NCBI GenBank assembly: GCA_903994635.1
Contig: CAJEXQ010000010.1
Coordinates: 2,422-66,421, forward strand
From: an uncultured Chlorobiaceae bacterium
GTDB lineage: Bacteria; Bacteroidota; Chlorobiia; Chlorobiales; Chlorobiaceae
Length of the DNA: 64,000 nt
Direction: 5' to 3'
Position 1 is the first letter of the stretch. Every line of letters begins with the position of its first letter. Made by a program: the position numbers and the translations under genes. Below the pieces are notes generated by a model. It was not told the origin of the DNA, ran no database searches, and saw only the letters and a program-made list of their open reading frames with translations. Shown here one piece after another: positions 26,570 through 36,633 of the stretch.

Positions 26570-29320
26570 TCAAAAGTTATGACCCATGCTGAAATAAATG
26601 ATTGTATCTGAAAAAGTTGACAATTTTGGCGATAAAGTATGGGATCCTTCAGGAAAGGGGAGTGTTTTGGAGAGGGTGATCCTTGCTGGCCCAACAGGGG
26701 TTTCCCAGAGCACGCTTGTTCCAATGCCCTGAATGAGGCCCGCCGAAGAGATATCATCCAGTTTGCCCCAGGCGTTCCCCACATTATAATGCAGAAAGAG
26801 AGAGGCAGGAAAGAGAATATCGAATGAGGGCTTGTAACCAAGATTCATTCCGAAGGCTGCCATATTGTTGCAGGGAAGATCGTTTTCTTTTAAACCGATG
26901 AAACGCTGGCTATAGGTTGTTCCCGGCCCCCCAAGGAAAAATTTCTCGGAGAGGAGCATGTTTTTGCTGCTCAGACCAAACACTCCTGAAAGTTGCAGCG
27001 TGATTCTGCTGATGAGCGGAATGTTTTCTTCATGGTTGCCCGATATCTGCCAGAAGAGATCCTGATTGTCAAGCAGCTCTGGAGTTATTGAATATCTGAG
27101 GTTTGTATAGGTTCCTGATGTAGGGGTTATTGCGCTGTTTCTCGAATCGAGGGTAAACTGTGTGCCGACAGAGAGCATGGTACTATTTGCGGTATTTAAA
27201 GCAGCACGGTTATTACCTTCAGGGTATGATTGTGCATTTTGCAGGGTTAAATCAGCAATTAATTGGCCATTTTTTCTGATTCTTGTACCGAAGGCCTGGC
27301 TGAAACCGTATTTTTGTATCCCGTAATTTATTGTGACGCCGGTTCCATCCGAGTTTTCAAAGAGATGCTGGTCGTAGAAGAGGCGTGAGGATGTTGTCAA
27401 ATGTGAAGCACCGAGGCGTGGCATATAGAGTTCAAGATTGGCGAGGTAGTTTTTTCTTCCAGCTTTCAGCCAGCCACCGATTGAGCCTGTCGTCCCTCCG
27501 AGATTTTCATTTCTGACATCGACGAGGAACTGGGCATTGTTTGTTTCATCATAGCGTAATCCAAGGCGAAGGACGGAAGATGGTTTTTCTTCAAAAGAGA
27601 ACCTGAGCCTCGGCTTTCTGTCGACTCCAGAGGCCGGAGTTGCATCTGCGGAGATAGATACCCGGTTGAATACACCCGTTTCGTAAAGATTATTGACAGA
27701 CTCTTCGGCCTTCAGCATGCGGAGAGCCCTGGTGGTATCAATTTTTATTTCTCGCGTTATTGGAGTGATTCTGGTGATCTCCTTGTCTCTGCGAATCTCG
27801 ATACCCTCTGGTTTTCCGGAAGAGAGGGTTACCTGGAGCAGTCCATTGTTGATGGAGCAATTTTCAATAGTGACAAGGCAGTATCCTTTTCGCCGGTAAC
27901 TCTTTATCAGCGATTCGAGAGCCCTGGTGCCTGCACTGTTCGTATAGATTTTATCCATGACAGTTCCAAAACAGAGCGCGATCTCTTCATGCGAAAGTGC
28001 GTCGGGGGGGCCTCCTGTAACGGAGACCCTGTTTATTGCGGGAAGAGGTTCGATGTGAAAAATCGCAATTTTGCCTTTTTTGTCGAGTTCGGCATAAACT
28101 CTGGTAAAGAGATCCGTTGCCAGCAGTTCCTGAAGGGTTCTGTTCAGACTGGTGGCGTTGCGGAGAATTTCAGAAACAAAAAGCTCGTGTTTTGGGCTCT
28201 CTTGCGGAAACCGGACTATTTTTGAGTAGCCGCCGATAGCTGTGCCGGGGGAACTCTTTTTTTTGACACTCTGCTTTATTGCCTCTGCAACAACTTTACC
28301 CCTGGCATAACCTGCAAGAACCAGTTCCCTGACAGCGGAAAAATCGGTGGCCTTATGGTTTCCGAGATCAGGGGTTATGACAATATCGGCTTTTGCAAGC
28401 TGCGCAGGATACTGCACTTTTGTGAGGATGGTCATGGCCTGATCTGCGGCTTTCCACGGGAGATCAAGCTCGCCACCGGTGGAGTACATGCTGCCGCGCG
28501 TATCGACTGCAATTTTATACTCCGCGCTTTTATATTCTGCGTTGAAGGTATCGAGCTCATCTACTGGCAGGTTTGCAACAAGTCCCCCATCAACCAATTG
28601 GCAACTGTCATGTTTGATTGGCTCAAAAAGGATGGGAATGGTGCTGCTTGCCCGAATAGCCTCTGAAAGGGAGCCTGTGGAGAGTGTGACACGCATTCCA
28701 GAGACAAGGTCGGTCGATACAGCCCTGAAATTGACAGGAAGTGTTGAAAAATCGCCTGAAGCATGATAAAGAGCGTTCAGCGCCAGGAGGTCGAGAGTTG
28801 CGGTCATCTCCTGGGCGGAATTAAGCGATTTGGGAATGAGCAGTTTCAGCTTTTTAAAACGGATGGCGATGGATGCCCGGTCGCGGATTCGCTGTTGTTC
28901 AAGAAAAATATTTGAGCGGGCATATTCATTATTGAAAGAGATAATGGATTGCCAGGGGAGCGCCTCGACGATCTCGGCAAGTTCATCCGGGCTGTAGCCA
29001 GAACTGTAGAGCCCTCCGATAATTGCCCCCATGCTGGTGCCTGCAATACAGTCGACAGTAATACCCGCTTCATCAAAAGCCTTGAGGAGACCAATTTGGG
29101 AAAGTCCATTGGCGCCCCCGCCTGAAAGTGCAAGGCCAACGGTTTTTCTGGCAGGCTTCATCGCATGGAGCAGGGCGTAGCGACGCAGGGGAAGTTTGAG
29201 CGTATCAGGATAGACCAGGGTGGTCTCTGAAGCCACAGCAACGGGAAGCGCCGTCATTTCCGGGAGGAGAGAGGCGAAGAGCAGGAGTGTAAGGCAGATA
29301 ACTGTTCTGACATTCAACAA
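26570..29320 (-). CDS. Patatin-like phospholipase fused to BamA-type beta barrel
   Basis: A 916-residue outer-membrane protein. After a signal peptide (about 1-30), the patatin domain (about 60-330) carries the oxyanion loop SGGGANGLSQIG, the GTSMG nucleophile elbow and the aspartate of LVDGGLVANLP. POTRA-like segments follow (about 410-570), then a 16-strand-type surface-antigen barrel ending in YFSMGHNF with the terminal phenylalanine used for outer-membrane insertion. This layout is that of PlpD/type Vd secretion proteins, which display or release a lipase. The substrate lipid is unknown. Confidence 0.9.
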   Translation of the reverse strand: MLNVRTVICLTLLLFASLLPEMTALPVAVASETTLVYPDTLKLPLRRYALLHAMKPARKTVGLALSGGGANGLSQIGLLKAFDEAGITVDCIAGTSMGAIIGGLYSSGYSPDELAEIVEALPWQSIISFNNEYARSNIFLEQQRIRDRASIAIRFKKLKLLIPKSLNSAQEMTATLDLLALNALYHASGDFSTLPVNFRAVSTDLVSGMRVTLSTGSLSEAIRASSTIPILFEPIKHDSCQLVDGGLVANLPVDELDTFNAEYKSAEYKIAVDTRGSMYSTGGELDLPWKAADQAMTILTKVQYPAQLAKADIVITPDLGNHKATDFSAVRELVLAGYARGKVVAEAIKQSVKKKSSPGTAIGGYSKIVRFPQESPKHELFVSEILRNATSLNRTLQELLATDLFTRVYAELDKKGKIAIFHIEPLPAINRVSVTGGPPDALSHEEIALCFGTVMDKIYTNSAGTRALESLIKSYRRKGYCLVTIENCSINNGLLQVTLSSGKPEGIEIRRDKEITRITPITREIKIDTTRALRMLKAEESVNNLYETGVFNRVSISADATPASGVDRKPRLRFSFEEKPSSVLRLGLRYDETNNAQFLVDVRNENLGGTTGSIGGWLKAGRKNYLANLELYMPRLGASHLTTSSRLFYDQHLFENSDGTGVTINYGIQKYGFSQAFGTRIRKNGQLIADLTLQNAQSYPEGNNRAALNTANSTMLSVGTQFTLDSRNSAITPTSGTYTNLRYSITPELLDNQDLFWQISGNHEENIPLISRITLQLSGVFGLSSKNMLLSEKFFLGGPGTTYSQRFIGLKENDLPCNNMAAFGMNLGYKPSFDILFPASLFLHYNVGNAWGKLDDISSAGLIQGIGTSVLWETPVGPARITLSKTLPFPEGSHTLSPKLSTFSDTIIYFSMGHNF

Positions 29321-29439
29321 TGGAGTGGCTCCCGGTTCATAGTTATCTGATAAAGGTTATATTCAGGCTGTTTTTGAGATCTCGTGTGGAGATTCATATC
29401 TTGGGCTTTAATGTATAACCTTTACTCTTCATTGTGAAA

Positions 29440-30279
29440 ATGGCTTGGTTTAAACGGGTAAAACTATCGATACGTCCGACTGACAAACGTGATATGCCGG
29501 AAGGATTGTGGTGGAAATGTGACGAGTGCGGAGCGACGCTTCACAAAAAAAAACTTGAAGATTATCTCTTTACCTGCCTTGAATGTGGTCATCATTTCAG
29601 GATATCTCCTTATAAATATTTTTCGTTTCTTTTTGACGGCGACAAGTACACCGAGTTTGGTGATGAGCTTCGCGCAGCAGATCCTCTTGGCTTTGCCGAT
29701 ACAAAAAAATACCCGGACAGGGTTCATGATACTATTGAAAAAAAGGGAAAAACTGAAGCTTGCCGGAACGCCCATGGTATGTGCGGGGGCAGCCCCCTTG
29801 TTGTTTCCGCGATGGATTTTGGTTTTATAGGTGGTTCAATGGGCTCCGTTGTTGGTGAAAAAATTGCACGAGCCGTTGACAAGGCGCTTGAGCTGAATGC
29901 CCCCCTTCTGGTGATCTCCCAGTCAGGTGGTGCGCGAATGATGGAAGGCGCCTTTAGTCTCATGCAGATGGCCAAAACAGCCGCCAGGCTCACCCGGCTC
30001 AGCGAGAGAAAACTGCCTTACATCTCTCTGCTTACCGACCCGACCATGGGCGGCATTACCGCCTCCTTTGCCATGCTTGGTGATATCAATATAAGCGAGC
30101 CCAAAGCACTGATAGGGTTTGCGGGCCCCAGAGTGATCAGGGATACCATCAAAAGAGATCTGCCTGGTGGATTTCAGCGGGCTGAATTTCTGCTTGAACA
30201 TGGTTTTCTCGATCGCATCATCTCTCGCAGGGAGCTGAAGGGGGAACTGGTCAGTCTGCTTGGTATGCTGAAGGTATAG
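29440..30279 (+). CDS. accD: AccD, acetyl-CoA carboxylase carboxyltransferase beta subunit
   Basis: Beta half of the carboxyltransferase that makes malonyl-CoA for fatty acid synthesis. The N-terminal zinc ribbon is clear: [10 protein letters not shown] and [10 protein letters not shown] supply four cysteines. The crotonase-like core contains [20 protein letters not shown] and [13 protein letters not shown]. The 279 residues match the family. The frame opens with GTG at 29434, six bases before the ATG used here. accA is not in the window. The gene ends eight bases from the convergent thyX. Confidence 0.96.
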   Translation: MAWFKRVKLSIRPTDKRDMPEGLWWKCDECGATLHKKKLEDYLFTCLECGHHFRISPYKYFSFLFDGDKYTEFGDELRAADPLGFADTKKYPDRVHDTIEKKGKTEACRNAHGMCGGSPLVVSAMDFGFIGGSMGSVVGEKIARAVDKALELNAPLLVISQSGGARMMEGAFSLMQMAKTAARLTRLSERKLPYISLLTDPTMGGITASFAMLGDINISEPKALIGFAGPRVIRDTIKRDLPGGFQRAEFLLEHGFLDRIISRRELKGELVSLLGMLKV

Positions 30280-30287
30280 CTCAGCGT

Positions 30288-30938
30288 TCAGCGCCATTTC
30301 AGCGCCGCCGCTGTCACCGGAAATTGTTCCATAAAAATCTTTTTGATCTCCAGGGCAATTTCGCGGTGCTCCTGTTGCGTGCTCGTGTCGGTTCGTACCT
30401 CAAGGTAGTGAATCCAGCTCCTCAAGGAGCCTTTCATGTAGAGCTTCGTCTGCGTAGCAAGAGGCAATAATGCACGAGCGCACTCTTTGGCAATTCCTTT
30501 TTCAAGTGCCAGGTTGTATTGCTCAAGCGCTGTGCTGGCCATCTGTTCCTGAGCTTCCGCAAACCACTGCTTTGTGGCATCATCTAAATCGTCAAGCGAA
30601 TTCTGGCGGTTTTTGCTGTCCTGACGCCGTGGCTGGTATCGCTCAATCTCCTGTGCTTTGGCATAGCGTTGGCTGAACTCCTGAAATTGAAAGCTTTTAT
30701 GGCGCAAAATCTGCGGGGAAATAGCTCTTGATGTGACGATTTCAACCGTCATGTCTGCCATCTCAAAAACGCTCCAGTGCTTTTTTTCAATGCAATAGGC
30801 GATCAGCTTTTGATAATCAAGCGTCTCCTGATGGGGGCTTGATACTCGTGCGCAGTAGGCGATAAGCCCCTCGGGGGAGAGTGTCTGGTTGTCAACCTGG
30901 ATAAGTGGAGCAGTGACAGCAATGAGGCGTACCTGCAT
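30288..30938 (-). CDS. thyX: ThyX, flavin-dependent thymidylate synthase
   Basis: Makes dTMP from dUMP using FAD, NADPH and methylene-tetrahydrofolate. The 216 residues include the ThyX signature [16 protein letters not shown] (about residues 72-87), where the usual RHR reads [11 protein letters not shown] near the N-terminus and [26 protein letters not shown] near the C-terminus are also typical. No thyA is seen here. The folate donor links it loosely to folD elsewhere in the window. Confidence 0.93.
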   Translation of the reverse strand: MQVRLIAVTAPLIQVDNQTLSPEGLIAYCARVSSPHQETLDYQKLIAYCIEKKHWSVFEMADMTVEIVTSRAISPQILRHKSFQFQEFSQRYAKAQEIERYQPRRQDSKNRQNSLDDLDDATKQWFAEAQEQMASTALEQYNLALEKGIAKECARALLPLATQTKLYMKGSLRSWIHYLEVRTDTSTQQEHREIALEIKKIFMEQFPVTAAALKWR

Positions 30939-31182
30939 GTTCCTCGATGTTTTGGGGGTTGTCGGCCCGGAATATAGGCAAACAGCTTCATTTTTTCTGC
31001 ATACTGTGAGAACTCTCTTTTTTTGTTAATTGAAACGGGAACTCTTGATTTATTGTTATCACTGCGTATTTTGAAAGTCAGTATTGGATGCTCGTGGACA
31101 GAGAGCCTCCTCCGTTCGGTTCATGTTGTGCCGATCTTCATTTTAATGACTCACCAATATTTCAAACAAAAAGGTGGCTACT

Positions 31183-31860
31183 ATGGCAAATATTAATTTC
31201 GGTTTTGAGCATCATGCAAAAAAAATGTACTCAGGAGCAATAGATGCGGCTATCACCAATACGCTTGTTCCCATGGTTATAGAGACTTCAGGAAGAGGCG
31301 AGCGGGCATTTGATATCTTTTCAAGGCTTCTTCGTGAGCGCATTATCTTTCTTGGCAGCGGGATTGATGAGCATGTGGCCGGGCTGATTATGGCGCAGCT
31401 TATTTTCCTTGAGTCTGAAGACCCTGAGCGCGACATCTATATCTATGTTAACTCACCAGGTGGCAGTGTCTCTGCCGGACTTGGCATATACGACACGATG
31501 CAATATATCCGTCCCGAAGTTTCGACGGTTTGTGTTGGTATGGCAGCAAGTATGGGCGCATTTATCCTTGCCAGCGGGACCAAGGGCAAGAGGGCCTCGC
31601 TTCCCCACTCGAGGATCATGATTCATCAGCCCTCCGGAGGTGCGCATGGGCAGGAGACCGATATTATCATCCAGGCGCGTGAGATAGAGAAGATCCGCCG
31701 ACTGCTTGATGAACTCCTTGCCAAACATACAGGCAAGGATGTGCAGCAGGTGAGGGAGGATTCGGAAAGGGATCGCTGGATGAATGCCCAGGAGGCGCTT
31801 GACTATGGGATTATTGACGCTATTTTCGAGAAGCGTCCGGCACCTGAAAAAAAGGATTAA
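31183..31860 (+). CDS. clpP: ClpP protease proteolytic subunit
   Basis: Serine protease that forms a tetradecameric barrel with a Clp ATPase. The catalytic triad is visible as S123 in [10 protein letters not shown]148 in MIHQPSGG and D197 in [25 protein letters not shown] forms the oxyanion loop. The 225 residues include an N-terminal extension of about 30 residues that may be removed by self-processing. The ATG at 31183 is preferred over GTG at 31174 because AAGGTGG sits five bases upstream. No clpX follows; valS begins 18 bases later. Confidence 0.96.
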   Translation: MANINFGFEHHAKKMYSGAIDAAITNTLVPMVIETSGRGERAFDIFSRLLRERIIFLGSGIDEHVAGLIMAQLIFLESEDPERDIYIYVNSPGGSVSAGLGIYDTMQYIRPEVSTVCVGMAASMGAFILASGTKGKRASLPHSRIMIHQPSGGAHGQETDIIIQAREIEKIRRLLDELLAKHTGKDVQQVREDSERDRWMNAQEALDYGIIDAIFEKRPAPEKKD

Positions 31861-31877
31861 CCATTGACGATTTTATT

Positions 31878-34589
31878 ATGAGCGATCAGACCGAAACATT
31901 CAATCTGGAAAAAACATATAACCATCACGATGTTGAAGAGCGGTGGAGAAGTGAGCACTGGGAGACTGTTGGAAGTTTTCATGCAGAGAGTTCCCGTGTG
32001 CTGGAAGGGGGAAAAAAGCCCTTTACCGTTCTCATGCCACCGCCCAATGTTACAGGGAGTCTGACGCTTGGCCATGTCCTGAACCATACGCTTCAGGACA
32101 TTTTTATCCGTTACAACCGTATGACGGGCAAAGAGGCACTCTGGCTTCCTGGTACCGATCATGCAGGAATAGCGACACAGACGGTGGTGGAGCGCAAGCT
32201 GAAAAAGGAGGGAATAACCCGCCACGATCTCGGCCGCAAGGAGTTTCTTGATCATGTCTGGCAGTGGCGTGAAGAGTATGGAGGTCTCATTCTCAAGCAG
32301 CTTCGCAGGCTCGGTATCTCCTGCGACTGGCGACGCAATCTCTTTACCATGGACGAGGGTGCCTCGAAGGCAGTTATTAACGCCTTCGTCATGCTCTATC
32401 GTGACGGCCTGATTTATCGCGGCACCCGCATCATCAACTGGTGTCCGGTCTCCCAGACGGCGCTCTCCGATGAAGAGGTGATTATGAAGCCTCGCCGCGA
32501 CAAGCTGGTTTATGTACAATATGCCCTCGTCAACCATCCCGGAAAATATATTACCATCGCAACGGTCAGGCCTGAAACCATTCTGGCTGACGTTGCCATT
32601 GCCGTTAACCCTGAGGATCCCCGTTTTCGCGACCTCGTCGGAGAGCTTGCCGTTGTTCCTGTGGCGGGAAGGCATATCCCCATTATTGCGGATGACTATG
32701 TCGATATCGAGTTCGGTACCGGTGCCCTCAAAATCACTCCGGCGCATGATCCAAACGATTATGCTGTTGCCCGTCGCCATAATCTTCCGATTCTGTCGGT
32801 TGTGGGAAAAGATGGCCGAATGACCGACGAGTTCGGCTATGGCGGGATGGATCGGTTCGATGCCCGCACAAAAATTATCAAGGATCTGGAGGAGCTTGGC
32901 AACCTTGTTCGGGTTGAGGAGTATGAACACAATGTCGGATATTCCGAGCGCGCAGATGTGGTTGTTGAACCCTATCTCTCCGAGCAGTGGTTTGTAAAGA
33001 TGAAACCACTTGCAGAGCCAGCCCTGAAGGTTGTCAATGATGGCGAGATACAGTTTCACCCCCGGCAGTGGATTAACACCTATCGCCACTGGATGGAAAA
33101 TATCCAGGACTGGTGCATCTCGCGCCAGATCTGGTGGGGGCATCGCATTCCCGCCTGGTACGACACTGAAGGCAGGGTGTGGGTTGCTGCCACTTACGAA
33201 GAGGCCTCTCATCTTGCAGGTACCGATAAACTGGTTCAGGACGAAGATGTGCTCGATACATGGTTCTCTTCGTGGCTTTGGCCCTTCACCACGCTCGGAT
33301 GGAAAGAGAGGCTGAGTGAAAATGAAGATCTCACTTCGTTCTATCCCTCCAATACGCTGGTAACAGGCCCCGACATCATTTTTTTCTGGGTTGCGAGAAT
33401 GATAATGGCGGGGCTCTACTTCAAAGGGGAAGCTCCCTTCCGCGATGTCTATTTTACAAGCATTATTCGCGACATGAAGGGGCGAAAGCTCTCAAAGTCT
33501 CTCGGTAACTCGCCCGATCCGCTCAAGGTGATGGACGACTACGGCACCGACGCCCTGCGTTTCACCATCATCTATATTGCACCTTTTGGTCAGGATGTGC
33601 TTTTTTGCGAGGAAAAGTGTGAACTTGGTCGCAATTTTGCTACCAAGATATGGAATGCCTCGCGCCTTGTTTTCATGCAGCGTGAGAAGTATTTCAGCAA
33701 TGCCGAAGAGTTTGCGGCCCTGTTTCGGGAATTTGATCCCCGTTCAGGAGGTTTTAATCTGGCGGAGCAGTGGATTCTCGCCGGATTCAACAGCATGCTG
33801 GAGCGCTATCATACTGCATTCAGCCAGTTCAGGGTTAATGAGATTGTCAAGCTTCTCCACGACTTTTTCTGGCGAGATTACTGCGACTGGTATCTGGAGG
33901 CGCTGAAGGTGAAGCTTTCAGGAGAGTTGACAAGAGAAGAGGCTCGTGAGTCGGTCTGCCTCGCCGTTTATCTGCTTGAAGGCACCCTGAAAGCTCTGCA
34001 TCCCGTAATGCCCTTTATTACCGACGAGATATGGCATCATATTCTTCCTCGTTCAACAGAGGAGAGCATTGCACTGTCGCCTATGCCTCTTTTCGACACG
34101 AGACTTTCGCACGTTGATGCAGGTGGTTTTAACCTGATACAGAAGCTGATTGCAGAGATCAGAAGTTTGCGTTCACTCTTTGGTGTTCCTCATAACAGCC
34201 AGGCAGAAGTACTGATCAGGCCGGGCAACGATGGTGATAACCTTCTCTTTGAGGCAAATCTTCCACTTATTGCAGTTCTCGGCCAGTGTTTCCCGAAGCT
34301 GATGGGTGAGAGAGAGCGTCCACGTCATGCTGCAGGAACGGTGGTTGAGGGTAATGAACTATTTGTGTTGCTTGAGGGGTTAATATCATTCAGCAAGGAG
34401 CGGGAGCGTCTCCAGGGTGAGATCGATAATATCTTCTCCTATGTGGGGTTGCTTCAACGTAAACTTTCAAATCGGGGGTTTGTCGATAATGCGCCTCCGG
34501 AGGTGATCGTCAAGGAGAGAGAGAAGCTGAGCGAAGCCGAAGATAATCTTCATAAACTCAGGTGCAGCCTCGACGTTTTGAGCGAATAA
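31878..34589 (+). CDS. valS: Valyl-tRNA synthetase
   Basis: Class I aminoacyl-tRNA synthetase, 903 residues. The HIGH-type motif is [13 protein letters not shown], preceded by MPPPNVTGS, and the KMSKS loop reads [15 protein letters not shown]. The editing (CP1) domain lies between them (about 200-380), with [13 protein letters not shown] as its threonine/aspartate-rich site. The C-terminal coiled-coil arm (about 840-900; [13 protein letters not shown]) is typical of bacterial ValRS. It lies 18 bases after clpP. Confidence 0.97.
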   Translation: MSDQTETFNLEKTYNHHDVEERWRSEHWETVGSFHAESSRVLEGGKKPFTVLMPPPNVTGSLTLGHVLNHTLQDIFIRYNRMTGKEALWLPGTDHAGIATQTVVERKLKKEGITRHDLGRKEFLDHVWQWREEYGGLILKQLRRLGISCDWRRNLFTMDEGASKAVINAFVMLYRDGLIYRGTRIINWCPVSQTALSDEEVIMKPRRDKLVYVQYALVNHPGKYITIATVRPETILADVAIAVNPEDPRFRDLVGELAVVPVAGRHIPIIADDYVDIEFGTGALKITPAHDPNDYAVARRHNLPILSVVGKDGRMTDEFGYGGMDRFDARTKIIKDLEELGNLVRVEEYEHNVGYSERADVVVEPYLSEQWFVKMKPLAEPALKVVNDGEIQFHPRQWINTYRHWMENIQDWCISRQIWWGHRIPAWYDTEGRVWVAATYEEASHLAGTDKLVQDEDVLDTWFSSWLWPFTTLGWKERLSENEDLTSFYPSNTLVTGPDIIFFWVARMIMAGLYFKGEAPFRDVYFTSIIRDMKGRKLSKSLGNSPDPLKVMDDYGTDALRFTIIYIAPFGQDVLFCEEKCELGRNFATKIWNASRLVFMQREKYFSNAEEFAALFREFDPRSGGFNLAEQWILAGFNSMLERYHTAFSQFRVNEIVKLLHDFFWRDYCDWYLEALKVKLSGELTREEARESVCLAVYLLEGTLKALHPVMPFITDEIWHHILPRSTEESIALSPMPLFDTRLSHVDAGGFNLIQKLIAEIRSLRSLFGVPHNSQAEVLIRPGNDGDNLLFEANLPLIAVLGQCFPKLMGERERPRHAAGTVVEGNELFVLLEGLISFSKERERLQGEIDNIFSYVGLLQRKLSNRGFVDNAPPEVIVKEREKLSEAEDNLHKLRCSLDVLSE

Positions 34590-34736
34590 AAATGGCTGGT
34601 GCGGGGGAAATCCCAGTTTTGACTTTTTTATTATAGGTGCATTCAGCAGAAAGTGTTACATTCCGGTTTTCCCGGTTTATCAGGCAGACCGGATGGGCTG
34701 ATATAAATCGCCGAAGTTCTTAAAGAGATGTTTTAC

Positions 34737-35636
34737 ATGAGGCAACTCAAAATAAGCAAACAGATAACCAATCGTGAAAGCCTTTCTCTTGACCGATACC
34801 TGCAGGAGATAGGGAAATATGATCTCCTGACCGCAGAAGATGAGGTCAGGTTGACCAAGGCAATCAAGGAGGGCTTTGATATGCCTGTTGATACGACTGA
34901 GTACAAGAGGGCCAAGCGTGCGCTCGACAAACTGATCAAAGGCAACCTGCGCTTCGTTGTTTCGGTGGCGAAGCAGTACCAGAATCAGGGTCTCACCCTC
35001 GGTGACCTGATTAATGAGGGAAATCTTGGACTTATAAAGGCAGCAAAGCGGTTCGATGAAACCCGCGGATTCAAGTTTATCTCTTATGCGGTATGGTGGA
35101 TTCGGCAGTCTATTCTCCAGGCTCTGGCAGAGCAGTCAAGGATTGTAAGGCTTCCCCTGAACCGGGTGGGTACCCTGAACAAAATCAGCAAGGCATACAG
35201 CCAGCTTGAACAGGAGTTTGAACGCGACCCCAACACCAGGGAGCTTGCCACTCTTCTTGAGATGGATTCACAGGATGTTGCCGATACCCTGAAAATTGCA
35301 GGAAGGCATGTTTCCGTTGATGCCCCATTTGCCCAGGGCGACGATAACCGTCTGCTCGATGTGCTGCAGAACGACGGTCATCTGCCCGACTACGGCCTCA
35401 ACCGCGATTCGCTTACCCTTGAGGTCGAACGCTCTCTCTCCGTCCTTGCACCAAGAGAGGCGGATGTCATCAAGTCCTATTTCGGGATTGGCATGGATAA
35501 CCCGCTTACGCTCGAAGAGATCGGCGAGAAATTCAGGCTGACCCGTGAGCGTGTCCGCCAGATCAAGGAGAAAGCGATCAGAAGGTTGCGTCAGTCGGCC
35601 TACAGCAAGACTCTGAAGGAGTATATCGGGAGCTGA
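34737..35636 (+). CDS. rpoD: Primary sigma factor (RpoD/SigA type, short form)
   Basis: A 299-residue sigma-70 factor without region 1.1, as is usual in the Bacteroidetes/Chlorobi lineage. Region 1.2 is [20 protein letters not shown]. Region 2 has [20 protein letters not shown], then [29 protein letters not shown]. Region 3 contains [10 protein letters not shown], and region 4 ends with [29 protein letters not shown]. The full set of 2.4 and 4.2 motifs supports the housekeeping sigma. An ATG three codons upstream (34728) is equally possible. It follows valS by about 150 bases. Confidence 0.93.
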   Translation: MRQLKISKQITNRESLSLDRYLQEIGKYDLLTAEDEVRLTKAIKEGFDMPVDTTEYKRAKRALDKLIKGNLRFVVSVAKQYQNQGLTLGDLINEGNLGLIKAAKRFDETRGFKFISYAVWWIRQSILQALAEQSRIVRLPLNRVGTLNKISKAYSQLEQEFERDPNTRELATLLEMDSQDVADTLKIAGRHVSVDAPFAQGDDNRLLDVLQNDGHLPDYGLNRDSLTLEVERSLSVLAPREADVIKSYFGIGMDNPLTLEEIGEKFRLTRERVRQIKEKAIRRLRQSAYSKTLKEYIGS

Positions 35637-35697
35637 TTGCTGAAAAAAATCGTTATATTTCTCAACTTTCAACGGAGGTTGATTGGTGAACTCAATT

Positions 35698-35732
35698 CAC
35701 AAAAGCATCGGGCATAACTCGATGCTTTTGTG
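35698..35732. terminator. Hairpin after rpoD
   Basis: A perfect 13-base inverted repeat (CACAAAAGCATCG and its complement) closes a nine-base loop 62 bases after the rpoD stop. The arms carry an internal T-run but no long T-tract follows, so termination is likely but not certain. Confidence 0.6.
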
Positions 35733-35761
35733 TTATGGCTGTTTTCATAAGCGCTCATCAG

Positions 35762-35873
35762 AAAGTCATTCCGTGATTCCGCATTGAGCGTTGCTTTCCT
35801 GTCATTTCGAGCATCAGCGAGACATCTTGATTATTAACTATTTTTTACGGAATCAATTATTATGGGGCGCTTG
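35762..35873. repeat. Dispersed repeat overlapping the end of the ThiF/MoeB gene
   Basis: Resembles 19324-19413 at both flanks and carries, at 35798-35833, the 36-base unit also found at 19225-19260 (34 of 36 identical). Its right part overlaps the stop codon of the ThiF/MoeB gene and probably donated that stop. Confidence 0.68.
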
Positions 35874-36633
35874 CAGCAAAAGCTTTGTCACCAGCCTGAG
35901 CGCAAAGTGGGCAGTTTTTGTCGCGGGTGACGGGAATTTTGCGGATGGTCATGGTGAGGGTGTCGCAGGTGAGCAGGGTATTGGTGAGCGGAGTGCCGAT
36001 TGAGAGAATATGTTTTATGGCTTCGGTGGCCTGAATGGAGCCGATGATGCCGGGTACGGCACCGAGGGGGCCTTTGGGGATGGCGGCAGCGGGCGCACCC
36101 TCTTCGTGAAAGAGGCAGTGGTAGCAGGCGGTGGTGCCGGGGAGGACGGTCATGGTCTGGCCCCGGAACTCACGGATGCCTGCATGGGAGTAGGGTTTTT
36201 CCGCTTTGTAGCAGGCTTTCGATATCAGGAATTTTGAATCGAAGTTATCGGTGGCATCGATGACGAAGTCGTAGGATGCGAGAGTCTCCGCTGCGTTGTC
36301 GGCGGTGAGGGGGAACGGGTAGAGGTTGAGTTTGATAGCAGGGTCAAGGGCGAGAATCCTCTCTCCGGCTGAAGTGACCTTATGCTGGCCGACTGAACCG
36401 GTGGTATGGAGGATCTGGCGCTGGAGGTTGCTGAGATCGACCTTGTCGCCATCCATGAGCCCTATGGTGCCGATGCCTGCTGCAGCAAGGTAGAAGGCCA
36501 CAGGGGAGCCGAGCCCTCCGGCACCGATTACGACAACCTTTGCCTTGAGCAGTTTATCCTGTCCCTCTTCGCCGATTTCGCTCAGGGAGAGGTGACGGGC
36601 ATAGCGTTCGCGCTGGCTGTCGTTCAGTGGCAT
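35860..36633 (-). CDS. thiF: ThiF/MoeB/HesA-family adenylyltransferase
   Basis: A 257-residue E1-like enzyme that adenylates the C-terminal glycine of a small sulfur carrier. VIGAGGLGSPVAFYLAAAG is the ATP-binding loop, DGDKVDLSNLQRQILH the conserved acidic/arginine segment, and DATDNFDSK the magnesium site. Two CxxC pairs (CYHC, CPLC) make the structural zinc site. Its place directly after thiH with a ten-base overlap points to ThiS as partner, hence ThiF; it may also serve a molybdopterin carrier. The last residues fall in a dispersed repeat. Confidence 0.85.
   Translation of the reverse strand: MPLNDSQRERYARHLSLSEIGEEGQDKLLKAKVVVIGAGGLGSPVAFYLAAAGIGTIGLMDGDKVDLSNLQRQILHTTGSVGQHKVTSAGERILALDPAIKLNLYPFPLTADNAAETLASYDFVIDATDNFDSKFLISKACYKAEKPYSHAGIREFRGQTMTVLPGTTACYHCLFHEEGAPAAAIPKGPLGAVPGIIGSIQATEAIKHILSIGTPLTNTLLTCDTLTMTIRKIPVTRDKNCPLCAQAGDKAFAASAP

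Noticed and set aside
31857-33212. 451-codon open frame on the minus strand inside valS
   Set aside because: It lies wholly antisense to a clear valyl-tRNA synthetase, has no recognisable domain and arises from the codon bias of the real gene.
35686-35790. GTG-started 31-codon frame with GGAGG upstream after rpoD
   Set aside because: It runs through the terminator hairpin and into a dispersed repeat, so coding is unlikely.
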